A DNA stretch of 64,000 nucleotides from Xanthomonas translucens pv. cerealis (GTDB lineage Bacteria; Pseudomonadota; Gammaproteobacteria; Xanthomonadales; Xanthomonadaceae): the NCBI RefSeq assembly GCF_006838285.1, contig NZ_CP038228.1:2232001-2296000 (forward strand), read 5' to 3'. Positions 49,647 to 63,028 of this stretch are shown here, in pieces. The notes under the pieces were generated by a model, which ran no database searches, had not been told where the DNA came from, and saw only the letters and a program-made list of their open reading frames with translations. Within the stretch, counting starts at the first letter, position 1, and each line of letters opens with the position of its first letter. Both the position numbers and the translations under genes were made by a program.

Positions 49647-49755
49647 GCCGGGAATGGGGAATCGGGAATGGAGAATCGCAACAGCGGCATCCTGCCCCCT
49701 GCAGCCATCCGCTTTCGCTTTTGCGATTCCCTACTCCCCATTCCCGATTCCCAGC
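49647..49755. repeat. Family 2 inverted-end element between lrp-type gene and queA
   Basis: Left arm GCCGGGAATGGGGAATCGGG from 49647, inverted right arm GCGATTCCCTACTCCCCATT ending at 49755, about 50 bp between. Lies between the regulator stop (49759) and the queA start. Confidence 0.85.
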
Positions 49756-49758
49756 TTT

Positions 49759-50190
49759 TCACCGCTCGAACTTGGTCGAAAGAATGATCGACGACGTCGT
49801 CCGCTCCACCCCATCGACCGCGCCGATACGGTCGGTCAGCACGTCCATGTCGTTGACGCCCGGCACCACGCCCAGCGCGATCAGGTCGTAGGAGCCGCTG
49901 ACCGAATGCAGCACGCGGACCTCGTCGATCTCGCGCAGCGCCTTGACCACCGAGGTCATCTTCTTCGGCAGCACGGTGATCAGGATGTGCGCGCGGATGT
50001 GGCCGTGCTCGAAGTCGTCGCGGGTGCGCACCGTATAGCCGCAGATCACGCCCTCGCGCTCCAGCCGCTCGATCCGGCTCTGCACGGTGGTGCGCGACAG
50101 GCCGAGCTTGCGCGCGATCTGCGCGGTGGAAGCGCGCGCATCCTCGCGCAGCAGCGAGAGCAGGCGTTCGTCGGAGGGGGTGATCTTCAT
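49759..50190 (-). CDS. Lrp/AsnC-family transcriptional regulator
   Basis: A 143-residue regulator: N-terminal helix-turn-helix (DERLLSLLREDARASTAQIARKLGLSRTTVQSRI) and a C-terminal RAM ligand-binding domain (ILITVLPKK, VSGSYDLIALGVV). Divergent from a class III aminotransferase, with a perfect palindrome 11 bp before its own ATG. It probably senses an amino acid and controls itself and the aminotransferase. Confidence 0.93.
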   Translation of the reverse strand: MKITPSDERLLSLLREDARASTAQIARKLGLSRTTVQSRIERLEREGVICGYTVRTRDDFEHGHIRAHILITVLPKKMTSVVKALREIDEVRVLHSVSGSYDLIALGVVPGVNDMDVLTDRIGAVDGVERTTSSIILSTKFER

Positions 50191-50200
50191 GCACGGCCGG

Positions 50201-50221
50201 ATTTCGTCGAATCGACGAAAT
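50201..50221. promoter_or_regulatory. Operator palindrome between the Lrp-type gene and the aminotransferase
   Basis: Perfect inverted repeat ATTTCGTCGA - A - TCGACGAAAT (10-bp arms, 1-nt centre). It is 11 nt before the regulator ATG and about 60-80 nt before the predicted aminotransferase start, placements that fit autorepression and activation. Confidence 0.75.
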
Positions 50222-50247
50222 TATCCGATTTCCTGCACAAATCAACT

Positions 50248-50276
50248 CTGCCAACCGACGATCCGGTCCTGATAAT
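50248..50276 (+). promoter_or_regulatory. Candidate promoter of the aminotransferase
   Basis: CTGCCA (50248-50253), 17-nt spacer, GATAAT (50271-50276). AAGGAG at 50306-50311 is the ribosome binding site for the ATG at 50319. The -10 is good, the -35 only half matched. Confidence 0.5.
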
Positions 50277-50318
50277 AGAAAGCCTGTCGATGAACGACCC
50301 GCCTCAAGGAGATCCCGC

Positions 50319-51815
50319 ATGTCCGTACTCGGCTCCCTCGCCCCGCTGCGCGCCCATGCCGGCGAACGCCTGACCGCCGGCCTGGACGATGCCAGCATCG
50401 GCCGTCTGGCCGCCTCGCACCCGCAGCTGGGCGCCGCGATCGACGCCGCCGCGGCGGACCATGCGCGCCTGGCCACGGAGTTCGCCGAGCTGCTCGAACT
50501 GGACGAAATCGAGCAGATCCGCACCCTGCAGGCCGGCTTCGTCAACTTCTACGCCGACGACGCGGTAACCCCGTACGTGGCGCTGACCGCACGCGGGCCA
50601 TGGGTGATCACACTGAAGGGCGCGGTACTGTACGACGCTGGCGGCTACGGCATGCTCGGCTTCGGCCACACCCCGGACGCGGTGCTGGAAGCGATGGCGC
50701 GGCCGCAGGCGATGGCCAACGTGATGACCCCGAGCCTGGCGCAGTTGCGCTTCGAGCGCGCGCTGCGCGCCGAGATCGGCCAAAGCCGCGGCGGCTGTCC
50801 GTACAGCAAGTTCATGTGCCTCAACTCCGGTTCCGAGGCGGTCGGCCTGGCCGCGCGCATCGCCGACATCAACGCCAAGCTGCAGACCGATCCGGGCGCG
50901 CGTCATGCCGGCGCCAGAATCAAGCGCCTCGTGGTCAAGGGCAGTTTCCACGGCCGCACCGACCGCCCCGGTCTGTATTCCGATTCCAGTCGCAAGGCCT
51001 ACCTGCAGCACCTGGCCAGCTATCGCGGCGAGGATTCGGTGATCGCGATCGCGCCCTACGACGTGGACGCCCTGCGCCGCGCCTTCGCCGACGCCGAGCA
51101 GCACGGCTGCTTCGTCGAGGCGGTGTTCCTGGAGCCGGTAATGGGCGAAGGCGACCCGGGCCGCGCGCTGCCGCCGGCGTTCTATGCCGCCGCGCGCGAG
51201 CTGACCCGCGCCCACGGCAGCCTGCTGCTGGTCGATTCGATCCAGGCCGGGCTGCGCGCGCACGGTGTGCTGTCGGTGGTGGACTACCCCGGCTTCGAGC
51301 AGCTCGAGGCGCCGGACATGGAAACCTATTCCAAGGCGCTCAACGCCGCGCAGTATCCGCTGTCGGTGCTGGCGGTGACCGAGCATGCCGCGCAGCTGTA
51401 CCGCAAGGGCACCTACGGCAACACCATGACCAGCAACCCGCGCGCACTGGACGTGGCCAGCGCCACGCTGGCGCAGCTGACCCCACAGGTACGCGCCAAC
51501 ATCCGCGCGCGCGGCGCCGAGGCGGTGCAGAAACTGGAGAAGCTCAAGAGCGAGCTCGGCGGGCTGATCACCCAGGTGCAGGGCACCGGCCTGCTGTTCT
51601 CCTGCGCGCTGGCCCCGCAGTTCAAGTGCTACGGCGCCGGCTCCACCGAGGAATGGCTGCGCCAGCACGGGGTCAACGTGATCCACGGCGGCGAGAACTC
51701 GCTGCGCTTCACCCCGCATTTCGCGATGGACGGCGATGAGCTGGACCTGCTGGTCGGGCTGATCGGCCGCGCGCTGCGCGAGGGTCCGCGCCTGGCGCAG
51801 GCCGCCGCCGCCTGA
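50319..51815 (+). CDS. Class III PLP-dependent aminotransferase
   Basis: A 498-residue fold-type I enzyme. YDAGGYGMLGFGHTPDAV (family N-terminal block), CLNSGSEAVGLAARIAD (cofactor phosphate loop), KGSFHGRTDRPG, LLVDSIQAGLRAHG (PLP Asp) and YSKALNAAQYPLSVLAV (PLP Lys). Longer than typical ornithine/acetylornithine transaminases by about 90 residues at the N-terminus. The amino donor is not readable from sequence. Divergent Lrp-type regulator suggests control by an amino acid. Confidence 0.88.
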   Translation: MSVLGSLAPLRAHAGERLTAGLDDASIGRLAASHPQLGAAIDAAAADHARLATEFAELLELDEIEQIRTLQAGFVNFYADDAVTPYVALTARGPWVITLKGAVLYDAGGYGMLGFGHTPDAVLEAMARPQAMANVMTPSLAQLRFERALRAEIGQSRGGCPYSKFMCLNSGSEAVGLAARIADINAKLQTDPGARHAGARIKRLVVKGSFHGRTDRPGLYSDSSRKAYLQHLASYRGEDSVIAIAPYDVDALRRAFADAEQHGCFVEAVFLEPVMGEGDPGRALPPAFYAAARELTRAHGSLLLVDSIQAGLRAHGVLSVVDYPGFEQLEAPDMETYSKALNAAQYPLSVLAVTEHAAQLYRKGTYGNTMTSNPRALDVASATLAQLTPQVRANIRARGAEAVQKLEKLKSELGGLITQVQGTGLLFSCALAPQFKCYGAGSTEEWLRQHGVNVIHGGENSLRFTPHFAMDGDELDLLVGLIGRALREGPRLAQAAAA

Positions 51816-51828
51816 GGCCGGCCGGCGC

Positions 51829-52128
51829 ATGCTGCAGGACCTGGCCGTGGCGATCGCCCGGCCGCTGTTCGAACTGGTCCTGCAGCTGTTCGGCTACTGG
51901 AGCGGCCGCATGCTGCTACCGGTACTGCCGCTGGGCTGGATTCGCGCCGAAGCCCGGCGCGACCGGCCGCTGCGCCGGCCCGGCAAGCGCCACCACGGCC
52001 AACCGTTGCTCTATCGCAACGCCAGCGGCAGCCTGGTCGCCAGCGACGATGCGCTGATGGTCCTGGGCCTGGCGTGCTGGGCGCTGCTGGCACTGGCCGC
52101 GTTCCTGCTCTACCGCATGGCGTGGTGA
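51829..52128 (+). CDS. Small membrane protein, unknown function
   Basis: A 99-residue protein starting 13 nt after the aminotransferase stop: a hydrophobic N-terminal segment ([20 protein letters not shown]), a basic middle ([16 protein letters not shown]) and a C-terminal span ([19 protein letters not shown]). No family recognised. Probably co-transcribed with the aminotransferase. Confidence 0.65.
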   Translation: MLQDLAVAIARPLFELVLQLFGYWSGRMLLPVLPLGWIRAEARRDRPLRRPGKRHHGQPLLYRNASGSLVASDDALMVLGLACWALLALAAFLLYRMAW

Positions 52129-52333
52129 TCGGCGGGCAGGCACCTGGTGGCGGCGATCGGCACGCATTTCGAGTGCCGCCCCTACCCCGCTATCGACGCG
52201 GCGAACCAGCAGCGCTGCCGGCCGGATTTCGCGCCTCCGGCTGGCGCCGGTGGCCGGCACTCGCCGCTGCACGCAACTGGCGGCGCTCGCGGCGGCTGCG
52301 GCACACTGTGCGCATCCCCGTGCGAGTGCGCCC

Positions 52334-52966
52334 ATGAAGATCGTCGAAGTCCGCCATCCGCTGGTGCAGCACAAGATCGGCCTGCTGCGCGACGCCGCGC
52401 TGAGCACCAAGGGCTTCCGCGAACTGGTCACCGAACTGGGCACCCTGCTCGGCTACGAGGCCACCGCCGACCTGGAGACGGAAACGCACACCATGGAGGG
52501 CTGGGCCGGCGTCACCCAGGTACAACGCATCGCCGGGGCCAAGATCACCCTGGTGCCGATCTTGCGCGCGGGGCTGGGCATGCTGCCCGGCGTGCTGGCA
52601 CTGATTCCGACGGCGCGGGTCAGCGTGGTCGGCCTGCAGCGCGACGAGGAGACCTTGCAGCCGGTGCCGTACTTCGAGCGCCTCACCGGCCGCCTGGAAG
52701 AACGCGACGCGTTGATCCTGGACCCGATGCTGGCCACCGGCGGCACCCTGATCGCCACCGTGGACATGCTCAAGCGCGCCGGCGCGCGGCGGATCAAGGC
52801 CATCTTCCTGGTCGCCGCGCCGGAAGGACTGCAGGCGCTGCAAGCGGCGCATCCGGACGTGGAGGTCTATACCGCCGCGATCGACGACCACCTCAACGAC
52901 AAGGGCTACATCCTGCCCGGCCTCGGCGACGCCGGCGACCGCATCTTCGGTACGCGGGTCGCCTGA
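52334..52966 (+). CDS. upp: Uracil phosphoribosyltransferase
   Basis: A 210-residue salvage enzyme making UMP from uracil and [19 protein letters not shown] at the N-terminus, [11 protein letters not shown], and the PRPP loop [16 protein letters not shown]; uracil-binding [17 protein letters not shown] at the C-terminus. Start MKIVEV at 52334. It converges with the GH9 gene 19 nt downstream. Confidence 0.97.
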   Translation: MKIVEVRHPLVQHKIGLLRDAALSTKGFRELVTELGTLLGYEATADLETETHTMEGWAGVTQVQRIAGAKITLVPILRAGLGMLPGVLALIPTARVSVVGLQRDEETLQPVPYFERLTGRLEERDALILDPMLATGGTLIATVDMLKRAGARRIKAIFLVAAPEGLQALQAAHPDVEVYTAAIDDHLNDKGYILPGLGDAGDRIFGTRVA

Positions 52967-52985
52967 GCCGCAGCTCGGCGCGACC

Positions 52986-54719
52986 TCAGCGCTGCAGGTT
53001 CTGCAGCGCCGCGCTCACGTACACCAGCGGCGCGTTCCAGTTGATCGCCACTTCGTTGCTGGCGTAGCTGCACTCCTGGTCCAGGTAGGACAGCGCCGGC
53101 AGCGACGAGGCGTAGGCGTGCTTGCACACCTTGGCATCCTGCTGGCCCGGCTGCGGACCGCCGACCAGCAGGCCCGGCACCGGCAGGGCGACGCCATCGG
53201 CGATGGAGATACGATGGTGGATGTGCAGCGGCGAGCGTGCGCCGATGCCGGTCACGAACGACATGCCCAGCGGATTGCGTCCGAGCACGTAGTCCAGCTG
53301 CGACTGCGCGGCCTGCAGATACTGCGGCTTGTGCTCCAGCTGATACGCCTGCAACAGCAGCATCGCCTGGTTCAGCGCGTTGCCGTTGCTGCCCCAGTGG
53401 AAGTCGCCCGGGGTCATCGCCAGCTTCCACGCCGAATCCTGCCAGGCGCGCAGCAACTGCGCCGCCACGCCGTCGATCTCGTGGACGATGCGCGCCTGGT
53501 CGGCATGCGCGGTCAGCCGCGCGCGGTGCTGCGCCAGCGACATCCACGCCAGCCCGCCCACCGAGCCCCAGCTCGGCACGCTCGCAGGCACATTGCGCGC
53601 CATCGCCGCGTCGTAGAAGGAATCCTCGCCGGTGGCCAGGTACAGCTCGGTCGCCGCCCAGGCGAACTCGTCGTCGCGCTTGTCGTCGGCATAGCCGCCG
53701 GTGTGCACGTCCGCCGGCTGCCGGTAGACCGCATCCGGATGCGCCTGCGCCCAGGCCCAGGCGCGGCGCGACGCCTGCAGCATGCGCTGGGACACGCCGC
53801 CGCCAAAGCGGTCGTCGAACGGCGCGTAGATGCGGCTGGCCTGGGCCATCACCGCGGCGAAGTCGAGCGTGGCCGCGGTGCTCTTCTGCACCACGTAGCG
53901 CGGTACGCGCGCCTGGTCGGGCATCTGCATGCCGCCGAAGTCCAGGTTGGTCAGCTTGTGGTACACGCCGCCGTCGCCTGGATCCTGCATCGCCAGCAGC
54001 CACTGCAGGTTCCAGTCGACCTCGCGCAGGATGTCCGGCACGCCGCCGCCGCTGTCAGGGATGCCTTCCTTTTGCGCGGCGAAGTAAGCCGGAAACTGCT
54101 CGTAGGCAGCCAGCAGCGTGTAGACGGTGATGCCGGAATTGACCACATACTTGTTGTAGTCGCCGGCGTCGTACCAGCCCTTTGGCGCGGAGATCGCGGT
54201 GCCGGCCGGGCGCCCGGGCGAGGCCGCCGACGCATGGACCAGGACATGCGTATCCGGATGCCCTTCGGCGCGCGCGTGGCGGCCGGCGTACTCGCCGGTC
54301 AGCGCGGTGCTGGCGCGGTTGAAGTAGTAGGCCTTCAGTGCCGCGCGCGTCACCCCATCGTAGGCATCGGCGGTGATGGCGAAGCTGTCCGACGGCGGCA
54401 GGCCATCCACCCGCAGGCGGTAGCGGCCCGCCGCGCGCAACGCGGAGAAGTCGGCGATGCGCACCGTCTGCTGCGCCGGCGCCCATGTCGCCGCCGGCCC
54501 GAGCGTACCGCGCAGCACCACCTCGCCGGAATCGGCACGTTCGACCGCGAATGCGTCGCCATGGCCATCGGGCACCACCGCGAGCTTGCTGGCGGCCGGC
54601 AGGTAGCCGACCTGGTTGAGCCGGATCGGCGAGATGGCGGCATCCTCCGAACGCGAGGCGCAACCAGCGACGAGCAGGCAGGCGAAAAGCAGGCAACGCA
54701 AGGCGACAGGCAGGTTCAT
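52986..54719 (-). CDS. GH9 endoglucanase (cellulase), lipoprotein
   Basis: A 577-residue enzyme with a lipoprotein signal (LLFACLLVAGCAS, lipobox Cys about residue 20). Residues about 30-115 are the Ig-like cellulase N-terminal domain (IRLNQVGYLP). The catalytic (alpha/alpha)6 domain has KGWYDAGDYNKYVVNSG with the catalytic Asp pair near residue 180 and SNEVAINWNAPLVYVSAAL with the acid Glu near the C-terminus. It should cut beta-1,4-glucan; lipidation suggests a cell-surface or envelope location rather than free secretion. Start MNLPVALRC at 54719. Confidence 0.92.
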   Translation of the reverse strand: MNLPVALRCLLFACLLVAGCASRSEDAAISPIRLNQVGYLPAASKLAVVPDGHGDAFAVERADSGEVVLRGTLGPAATWAPAQQTVRIADFSALRAAGRYRLRVDGLPPSDSFAITADAYDGVTRAALKAYYFNRASTALTGEYAGRHARAEGHPDTHVLVHASAASPGRPAGTAISAPKGWYDAGDYNKYVVNSGITVYTLLAAYEQFPAYFAAQKEGIPDSGGGVPDILREVDWNLQWLLAMQDPGDGGVYHKLTNLDFGGMQMPDQARVPRYVVQKSTAATLDFAAVMAQASRIYAPFDDRFGGGVSQRMLQASRRAWAWAQAHPDAVYRQPADVHTGGYADDKRDDEFAWAATELYLATGEDSFYDAAMARNVPASVPSWGSVGGLAWMSLAQHRARLTAHADQARIVHEIDGVAAQLLRAWQDSAWKLAMTPGDFHWGSNGNALNQAMLLLQAYQLEHKPQYLQAAQSQLDYVLGRNPLGMSFVTGIGARSPLHIHHRISIADGVALPVPGLLVGGPQPGQQDAKVCKHAYASSLPALSYLDQECSYASNEVAINWNAPLVYVSAALQNLQR

Positions 54720-54772
54720 CCGCCGATACTGGCTGGCCGCGATGACGGCTGCAAGCGCCGCGCCAAGGTCTT

Positions 54773-55681
54773 TCAGCCGCCAGCCGGGATGCCGGCGGCC
54801 AGCACGCGCGCCTGCAGTGCCGGCAGCGCGTGCGTGGTGACGAACCGGCCCTTGCCATCGCGCGCCAGTTGCGCCAGCGCGCAGTCCGGATCGTGGGTAA
54901 AGAACAGGTGCACGTTGCGCGCCAGCGCGTCTTCCAGGAACGCGCGCTTCTCGTCGATCAGCAGTTCGGCGTTGCGGTCGTAGCCCATGGTGATCGGCAC
55001 ATGCACCCAGGAGCGCCCCGGGATCAGATCGGCGCAGAACGCGACACCGCCATGCGCCTGGCCATCGGCCTGCTGCGCGCCGACGATTTCGGCCAGCATC
55101 AGCCCCGGGGTATGCCCGTCGCTGAAACGGAAACGCACCGCCTCGCCCAGCGTGCGCGAATAGTCGCCGTCGACCAGCTCCAGGCGGCCGCTGGCCTCGA
55201 GCAGGCCGGGCAATTCGGGAATAAAACTGGCGCGGTCGCGCGGATGCGGCTGCAGTGCGCGCTGCCAATGCGCCGCGCCGACCAGGAAGCGCGCGTTCGG
55301 GAACAGCAGTTCCGGCGCTGCGCCCTCGCGCCACGGCGCCAGCAGCCCGCCGGCATGGTCGAAGTGAAGATGGCTCAGCACCACCACGTCGATATCGGGA
55401 TGCGCGACACCGGCCTCGCGCAACGAATCCAGCAGCACGTGGCGCTCCTCCTGGATCCCGTAGCGCTCGCGCAGCGCCGGCGCGAAGAACGCGCCGACGC
55501 CGGTCTCGAACAGCACCGTCTTGCCGGCCAGCGGGCGCGCCAGCAGCGCGCGGCAGGCCAGCGCGATGCGGTTGCCGTCGTCGGGCGCGGCCCACTGCTG
55601 CCACATCGCCTTGGGCGCGTTGCCGAACATCGCGCCGCCGTCGAGTTTCTGGGAATTGCCTTGGATGGACCAGAGTTTCAT
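54773..55681 (-). CDS. MBL-fold metallohydrolase
   Basis: A 302-residue metallo-beta-lactamase-fold protein. Zinc motif [15 protein letters not shown] (HxHxDH) at about residue 105, later DGHTPGLML and [10 protein letters not shown]. Resembles lactonase/quorum-quenching-like and general hydrolases; substrate unknown. Start MKLWSIQGN at 55681; upstream frame runs into the ggt 3' flank. Lies between the cellulase and ggt genes. Confidence 0.88.
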   Translation of the reverse strand: MKLWSIQGNSQKLDGGAMFGNAPKAMWQQWAAPDDGNRIALACRALLARPLAGKTVLFETGVGAFFAPALRERYGIQEERHVLLDSLREAGVAHPDIDVVVLSHLHFDHAGGLLAPWREGAAPELLFPNARFLVGAAHWQRALQPHPRDRASFIPELPGLLEASGRLELVDGDYSRTLGEAVRFRFSDGHTPGLMLAEIVGAQQADGQAHGGVAFCADLIPGRSWVHVPITMGYDRNAELLIDEKRAFLEDALARNVHLFFTHDPDCALAQLARDGKGRFVTTHALPALQARVLAAGIPAGG

Positions 55682-55721
55682 TTTTTTCGGGACTCGGGAG
55701 TGGGGACAGCACCGCCGCGAC

Positions 55722-57464
55722 TTACCGCAGCGGCGCCGCCAGTTGCACCTCGGCCTTGCCGACCTCGTTGCGCGGATCGCTGCCGCCGCTGAGCACGTTG
55801 TTGCGCTTGTCCCACTCCACGGTCTGCAGGTTGCCCCACACGTGGCTGGAACCGCGCCCGCGCTCGGCACTGTCGCCGGGCAGCTTGAGCGCGTGGCCCA
55901 TCGCCTGCAGGCCCTGTACGGTGGACGCGTCGAAGGTGCCGGTTTCGGCCTCGATCACATCCGGCAGCCACTGGTGGTGGTAGCGCGGCAGCGCGGCGAC
56001 CTGCTGCGCGTCGAGGCCGTCGTCGTAGCCGAGGATGCCGAGCAGGACCATGGTGATGATGCGGCTGCCGCCCGGGGTGCCGAGCACGATCGTCTTGTCG
56101 GCGTTCTCCATGAAGGTCGGCGTCATCGAGCTGAGCGGGCGCTTGCCCGGCTTGGGCGCGTTGGCGGCATAACCCATCACCCCGAACACGTTGGGCGTGC
56201 CGGGCTTGAGCGCGAAGTCGTCCATCTCGTCGTTGAGCAGCACGCCGGTGCCCTTGGGAATCAGCCCGGAGCCGAACAGCAGGTTCACGGTCTGGGTCGC
56301 GCCGACGCGGTTGCCCTCGCCGTCGATGATCGAGAAATGCGTGGTCTCGTCGTCTTCCAGCGGGGTCGGCTGGCCCGACAGCAGGTCGCTGGGCGTGGCC
56401 TTTTGCGGGTTGATGGTCGAACGCAGGCCCACCGCGTAGTCCTTGCTCAGCAGCACGCGCTGCGGCACCGCGGTGAAATCCGGATCGCCCAGGAAGAAGG
56501 TGCGGTCGCGGTAGGCGCGGCGCATCGCCTCGACCACCAGGTGGGTGCGGTGCACCGGGTCCATCGCCTTCAGGTCGTAGCCTTCCACGATCTGCAGCAT
56601 GCTGGCCAGGGCGATACCGCCGGAGGACGGCGGCGGCGCGGTGGTGATGGTCCAGCCCTTGTAGTCGAACTGGATCGGCGTGCGCTGCTTGACCGTGTAG
56701 CCGGCCAGTTCCTCGACGGTCCAGTGGCCGCCGGCCTGCTTGACCCCGGCCAGCAGCTTCTTGGCGGTGGCGCCGCGGTAGAAGCCGTCGAAGCCCTTGG
56801 CGCCCAGCAACTGCAAGGTATTGGCCAGTTCCGGCTGCTTGAACAGGTCGCCTTCGGCGATCGGCTTGCCGTTGCGCAGATACACCTCGCGGGTGCCGGG
56901 ATAGCGCTCCATCACCTCGCGCCGCGACTGATAGCCCTGGGCCATGCGCCGGTACACCGGGAAGCCGTCGCGGGCGATGCGGATCGCCGGCGCCAGCGAC
57001 TGCTGCAGCGGCAGCTTGCCGTGCTTGGTGGCCAGCTCCACCAGCGCCGCCGGCAGGCCGGGAATGCCGGCCGACCACGGGCCGTTGACCGATCGGTCGC
57101 GGTCCAGCGCGCCCTTGGCATCCAGGAACTTGTCGGCGGTCGCCGATTCCGGCGCGACTTCGCGCGCGTCCAGCATCACGTCCTTGCCGGTCCTGGCGTC
57201 GTGCAGCAGGAAGAAGCCGCCGCCGCCCAGGCCGGAACTGATCGGCTCGACCACCGCCAGCGTCGAGGACACCGCCACCGCCGCATCGAACGCATTGCCG
57301 CCCTCGCGCAGGATCTGCAGGCCGGCATCGGTGGCCAGGCGGTGGCCGCTGGCGACGGCCGCGCCGGGCGGATGCGCGGCAGCGGTAACCACCGGCGCCT
57401 CGGCCCACGCCGACGGCGTCAGGACCAGCGCGAGCAGCAGAACACAGCGGACGAGGGTTCTCAT
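55722..57464 (-). CDS. ggt: Gamma-glutamyltranspeptidase
   Basis: A 580-residue periplasmic Ntn-hydrolase with signal peptide [22 protein letters not shown]. Self-cleavage site and nucleophile Thr in [16 protein letters not shown] at about residue 385; [14 protein letters not shown] and [14 protein letters not shown] in the large subunit; [14 protein letters not shown] in the small subunit. It degrades glutathione and other gamma-glutamyl compounds. The ATG overlaps the ferredoxin stop (ATGA). Confidence 0.96.
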   Translation of the reverse strand: MRTLVRCVLLLALVLTPSAWAEAPVVTAAAHPPGAAVASGHRLATDAGLQILREGGNAFDAAVAVSSTLAVVEPISSGLGGGGFFLLHDARTGKDVMLDAREVAPESATADKFLDAKGALDRDRSVNGPWSAGIPGLPAALVELATKHGKLPLQQSLAPAIRIARDGFPVYRRMAQGYQSRREVMERYPGTREVYLRNGKPIAEGDLFKQPELANTLQLLGAKGFDGFYRGATAKKLLAGVKQAGGHWTVEELAGYTVKQRTPIQFDYKGWTITTAPPPSSGGIALASMLQIVEGYDLKAMDPVHRTHLVVEAMRRAYRDRTFFLGDPDFTAVPQRVLLSKDYAVGLRSTINPQKATPSDLLSGQPTPLEDDETTHFSIIDGEGNRVGATQTVNLLFGSGLIPKGTGVLLNDEMDDFALKPGTPNVFGVMGYAANAPKPGKRPLSSMTPTFMENADKTIVLGTPGGSRIITMVLLGILGYDDGLDAQQVAALPRYHHQWLPDVIEAETGTFDASTVQGLQAMGHALKLPGDSAERGRGSSHVWGNLQTVEWDKRNNVLSGGSDPRNEVGKAEVQLAAPLR

Positions 57465-57745
57465 GCTGCGGGGGGCTCCTGTGGGTACAACTCGGGATGA
57501 TCGCGCTGCAGCTGCAGCAGCTTGGCCAGCAACTGGTCGTGGCTCTCCGGGATCGCCGGATCCGGGTCGATGCATTCGACCGGGCACACCACCACGCATT
57601 GCGGCTCGTCGAAATGGCCGACGCATTCGGTACAGCGGGCCGGGTCGATCACATAGATCGTCTCGCCCATCGCGATGGCCTGGTTCGGGCAGGCCGGCTC
57701 GCAGACGTCGCAGTTGACGCACAGCTCGTTGATCTTGAGGGACAT
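57461..57745 (-). CDS. YfhL-type 2x[4Fe-4S] ferredoxin
   Basis: A 94-residue dicluster ferredoxin: CVNCDVCEPACP and a second cluster motif CTECVGHFDEPQCVVVCP with an insertion between the second and third Cys, the YfhL pattern. The tail ([19 protein letters not shown]) is helical. Translationally coupled to ggt. Confidence 0.93.
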   Translation of the reverse strand: MSLKINELCVNCDVCEPACPNQAIAMGETIYVIDPARCTECVGHFDEPQCVVVCPVECIDPDPAIPESHDQLLAKLLQLQRDHPELYPQEPPAA

Positions 57746-58063
57746 TTCACTGGATTCGGCGCTAACCGGGGCATCTTACCGGATCGGGCAGCGCGCCCTT
57801 GCGAAGGCGCGACGCGCAAGCGCAACGCAGCGTCGCCTGGCATGGCGGAGGCTGCGCGCGCATGCGCCGCGGCAGCTAAAAGCCGCAGCTTCGAAAATAG
57901 CTGGATTGGTCTCGCCAGGCATTCGCCGATTCCACACGCGACTGACCTTGCGTCAGCGCATCGGTGGCGGCCGCAGATGGCCGCCACGCATCTCCGCTTC
58001 GCCGCGCCGAACGCCTGGCAGGCAGCGTGGCCGGCGCGCCCGGGCAGGCGCGCCGGCGATGCC
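57746..58063. other. Gene-free stretch with two strong hairpins
   Basis: No gene seen. GTGGCGGCC (57964-57972) pairs with GGCCGCCAC (57979-57987), and CCGGCGCGCC (58031-58040) with GGCGCGCCGG (58047-58056); the latter lies 7 nt past the lipoprotein gene stop and may serve as its terminator, although no T tract follows. Confidence 0.55.
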
Positions 58064-58558
58064 TCACTTCGCTTCGACGAAGATGTACTCGGCGCCAGTC
58101 GGCTGGATCACCGACTGCACGCGTGCGCTGTCGGCGGCGCTGCCGATGTAGACCACGCGCACGCCCTTCATCGTGTTCGGCTCGACCTTGGCGAAGGCGG
58201 CGGCGATCAGGTCGGCCATCTTGGCCGAGGCCGAGGAGCCGAACGCCAGCATATTGCCCGGCTGGATGCCGCGGCCGATGGCGGTGGTGGCGCTTTCGAC
58301 CTGGCGATCGTATTTGGCCTGGAAATCCGCATCCGACTCCGGCGGCAGGTAATACAGGAACGGGCTGTTGGTGATGTTGCCCATGTTCTGCAACGCCACT
58401 TCCTGCAGGTACTTCTTCCAGCCGGCGTCGTCGTCCTTGGACGGCGCAACCAGCGCCGTCTGCGCGTCGGCGGCGGGCGCGGCGGCCTCTTCCTTCTTGC
58501 AGGCGGTGAAGCCCATTGCCAGCGATGCGATCAGCAGCACGCGTAAGGTGTTCTTCAT
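58064..58558 (-). CDS. Lipoprotein of unknown function
   Basis: A 164-residue protein with lipobox LAMGFTAC (Cys about residue 20). The mature part begins with a Lys/Glu/Ala linker, then NMGNITNSPFLYYLPPE and GNMLAFGSSASAKMADL, KGVRVVYIGSAADSARVQ. No family recognised; the second half looks like a small alpha/beta domain. Lies 37 nt downstream of coaD. Confidence 0.82.
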   Translation of the reverse strand: MKNTLRVLLIASLAMGFTACKKEEAAAPAADAQTALVAPSKDDDAGWKKYLQEVALQNMGNITNSPFLYYLPPESDADFQAKYDRQVESATTAIGRGIQPGNMLAFGSSASAKMADLIAAAFAKVEPNTMKGVRVVYIGSAADSARVQSVIQPTGAEYIFVEAK

Positions 58559-58595
58559 GGATGGCTCCCTTGTTGTCTTGTGAATGGCGGACGGC

Positions 58596-61823
<3,228 letters not shown>

Positions 61824-61856
61824 GCCTGCTGCACGGGCCAAGCATGTGGAAGAACG

Positions 61857-61884
61857 AAGCCGGCATCCTGCCGGCTTTGTTTAT
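61857..61884 (+). terminator. Terminator after htpG
   Basis: AAGCCGGCA (61858-61866) pairs with TGCCGGCTT (61870-61878), then TGTTTATT. About 35 nt past the htpG stop. Confidence 0.85.
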
Positions 61885-62002
61885 TGGCTCGACCCTGCAT
61901 CGTCAGCCCTGAAGAACCCCATAGCGTTTTTGGCAGCCCGAGGGTGTTCACACAGCGCGGCGCGGGCGAGAATCCAGGTCACTCCCGTCCGTGCCTTTTT
62001 CG

Positions 62003-63028
62003 ATGAACGCCAGCGATCCCGTCGCCCTGTCCCTGGACCAAGCCACCGCGTTGGTCGAACGCATCCTGCGCCATGCCGGCTTCGGCCCGGCGCATGTGCG
62101 AACCCTCACCACCACGATCGTCGCAGGCGAACGCGACGGCTGCGCATCGCATGGGCTGTACCGGACCCTGGGATGCGTGGCGACGCTGCGCAACGGCAAG
62201 GTGGTGGGCGATGCCGAACCGATCGTGCACGATCAGGCACCCGGGATCGTCCGCGTCGACGCATGCGGCGGCTTTTCGCTGCTGGCATTCGAGCGCGGCC
62301 TGCCGTCGCTGATCGAAAAGGCGCGCGGCAATGGGCTAGCGGCGCTGGCGATCAACCATTGCGTGCATTTCTCCGCGCTATGGCCGGAAATCGAACGCAT
62401 CACCGAGGCCGGGCTGGTCGCGCTGATCTGCAATCCCAGCCATGCCTGGGTCACGCCGGCCGGCGGCCACACGCCCTTGCTGGGAACCAACCCGCTCGCG
62501 TTCGGCTGGCCGCGTGTGGATGCGCTTCCATTCGTGTTCGATTTCGCCACCAGCGCGGTGGCGCGCGGCGAGATCGAATTGCACCGCCGCGCCGGTCTGC
62601 CGATTCCCGAAGGCTGGGGCGTGGACGCCAGCGGCAGGCCGACCACCGATCCGAACGTGGTCGCCGGCGGCGGTGGTGCGATGCTGACCTTCGGCGGACA
62701 CAAGGGGTCGGCGCTGTCCGCCATGATCGAACTGATCGCCGGGCCGCTGATCGGCGACCTCACCAGCGCAGAATCGCTGGCGCACGATGCCGGCGCCGGC
62801 GCCTCCCCCTACCACGGCGAATTGATCCTGGCCTTGGACCCGGTGCGGTTCCTGGGCGCGGAGTGGGCCGCGCACATGGCACGCGCCGAGGCGTTCTTCG
62901 CCGCCTACCAGGACACCGGTGCGCGGCTGCCCTCGCAACGCCGCTATCAGGCGCGCGCGCGTAGCCTACGCGAGGGCGTTCGGATTCCACGCGACCTGCA
63001 TCGGGACCTGCTGACGTTGCTGGAGTAA
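62003..63028 (+). CDS. Malate/L-lactate dehydrogenase (Ldh2) family oxidoreductase
   Basis: A 341-residue NAD(P)-dependent dehydrogenase of the MDH2/Ldh2 family, which includes ureidoglycolate, delta1-piperideine-2-carboxylate and lactate dehydrogenases. GCASHGLYRTLGCV with the catalytic His near residue 50, NHCVHFSALWPEIE, NPSHAWVTPAGGHTPLLGTNPLAFG, VFDFATSAVARGEI and GGHKGSALSAMIELIAG match the family. Cofactor and substrate are not certain. Start ATG 62003 chosen; a GTG four codons upstream (61991) is possible. Confidence 0.88.
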   Translation: MNASDPVALSLDQATALVERILRHAGFGPAHVRTLTTTIVAGERDGCASHGLYRTLGCVATLRNGKVVGDAEPIVHDQAPGIVRVDACGGFSLLAFERGLPSLIEKARGNGLAALAINHCVHFSALWPEIERITEAGLVALICNPSHAWVTPAGGHTPLLGTNPLAFGWPRVDALPFVFDFATSAVARGEIELHRRAGLPIPEGWGVDASGRPTTDPNVVAGGGGAMLTFGGHKGSALSAMIELIAGPLIGDLTSAESLAHDAGAGASPYHGELILALDPVRFLGAEWAAHMARAEAFFAAYQDTGARLPSQRRYQARARSLREGVRIPRDLHRDLLTLLE

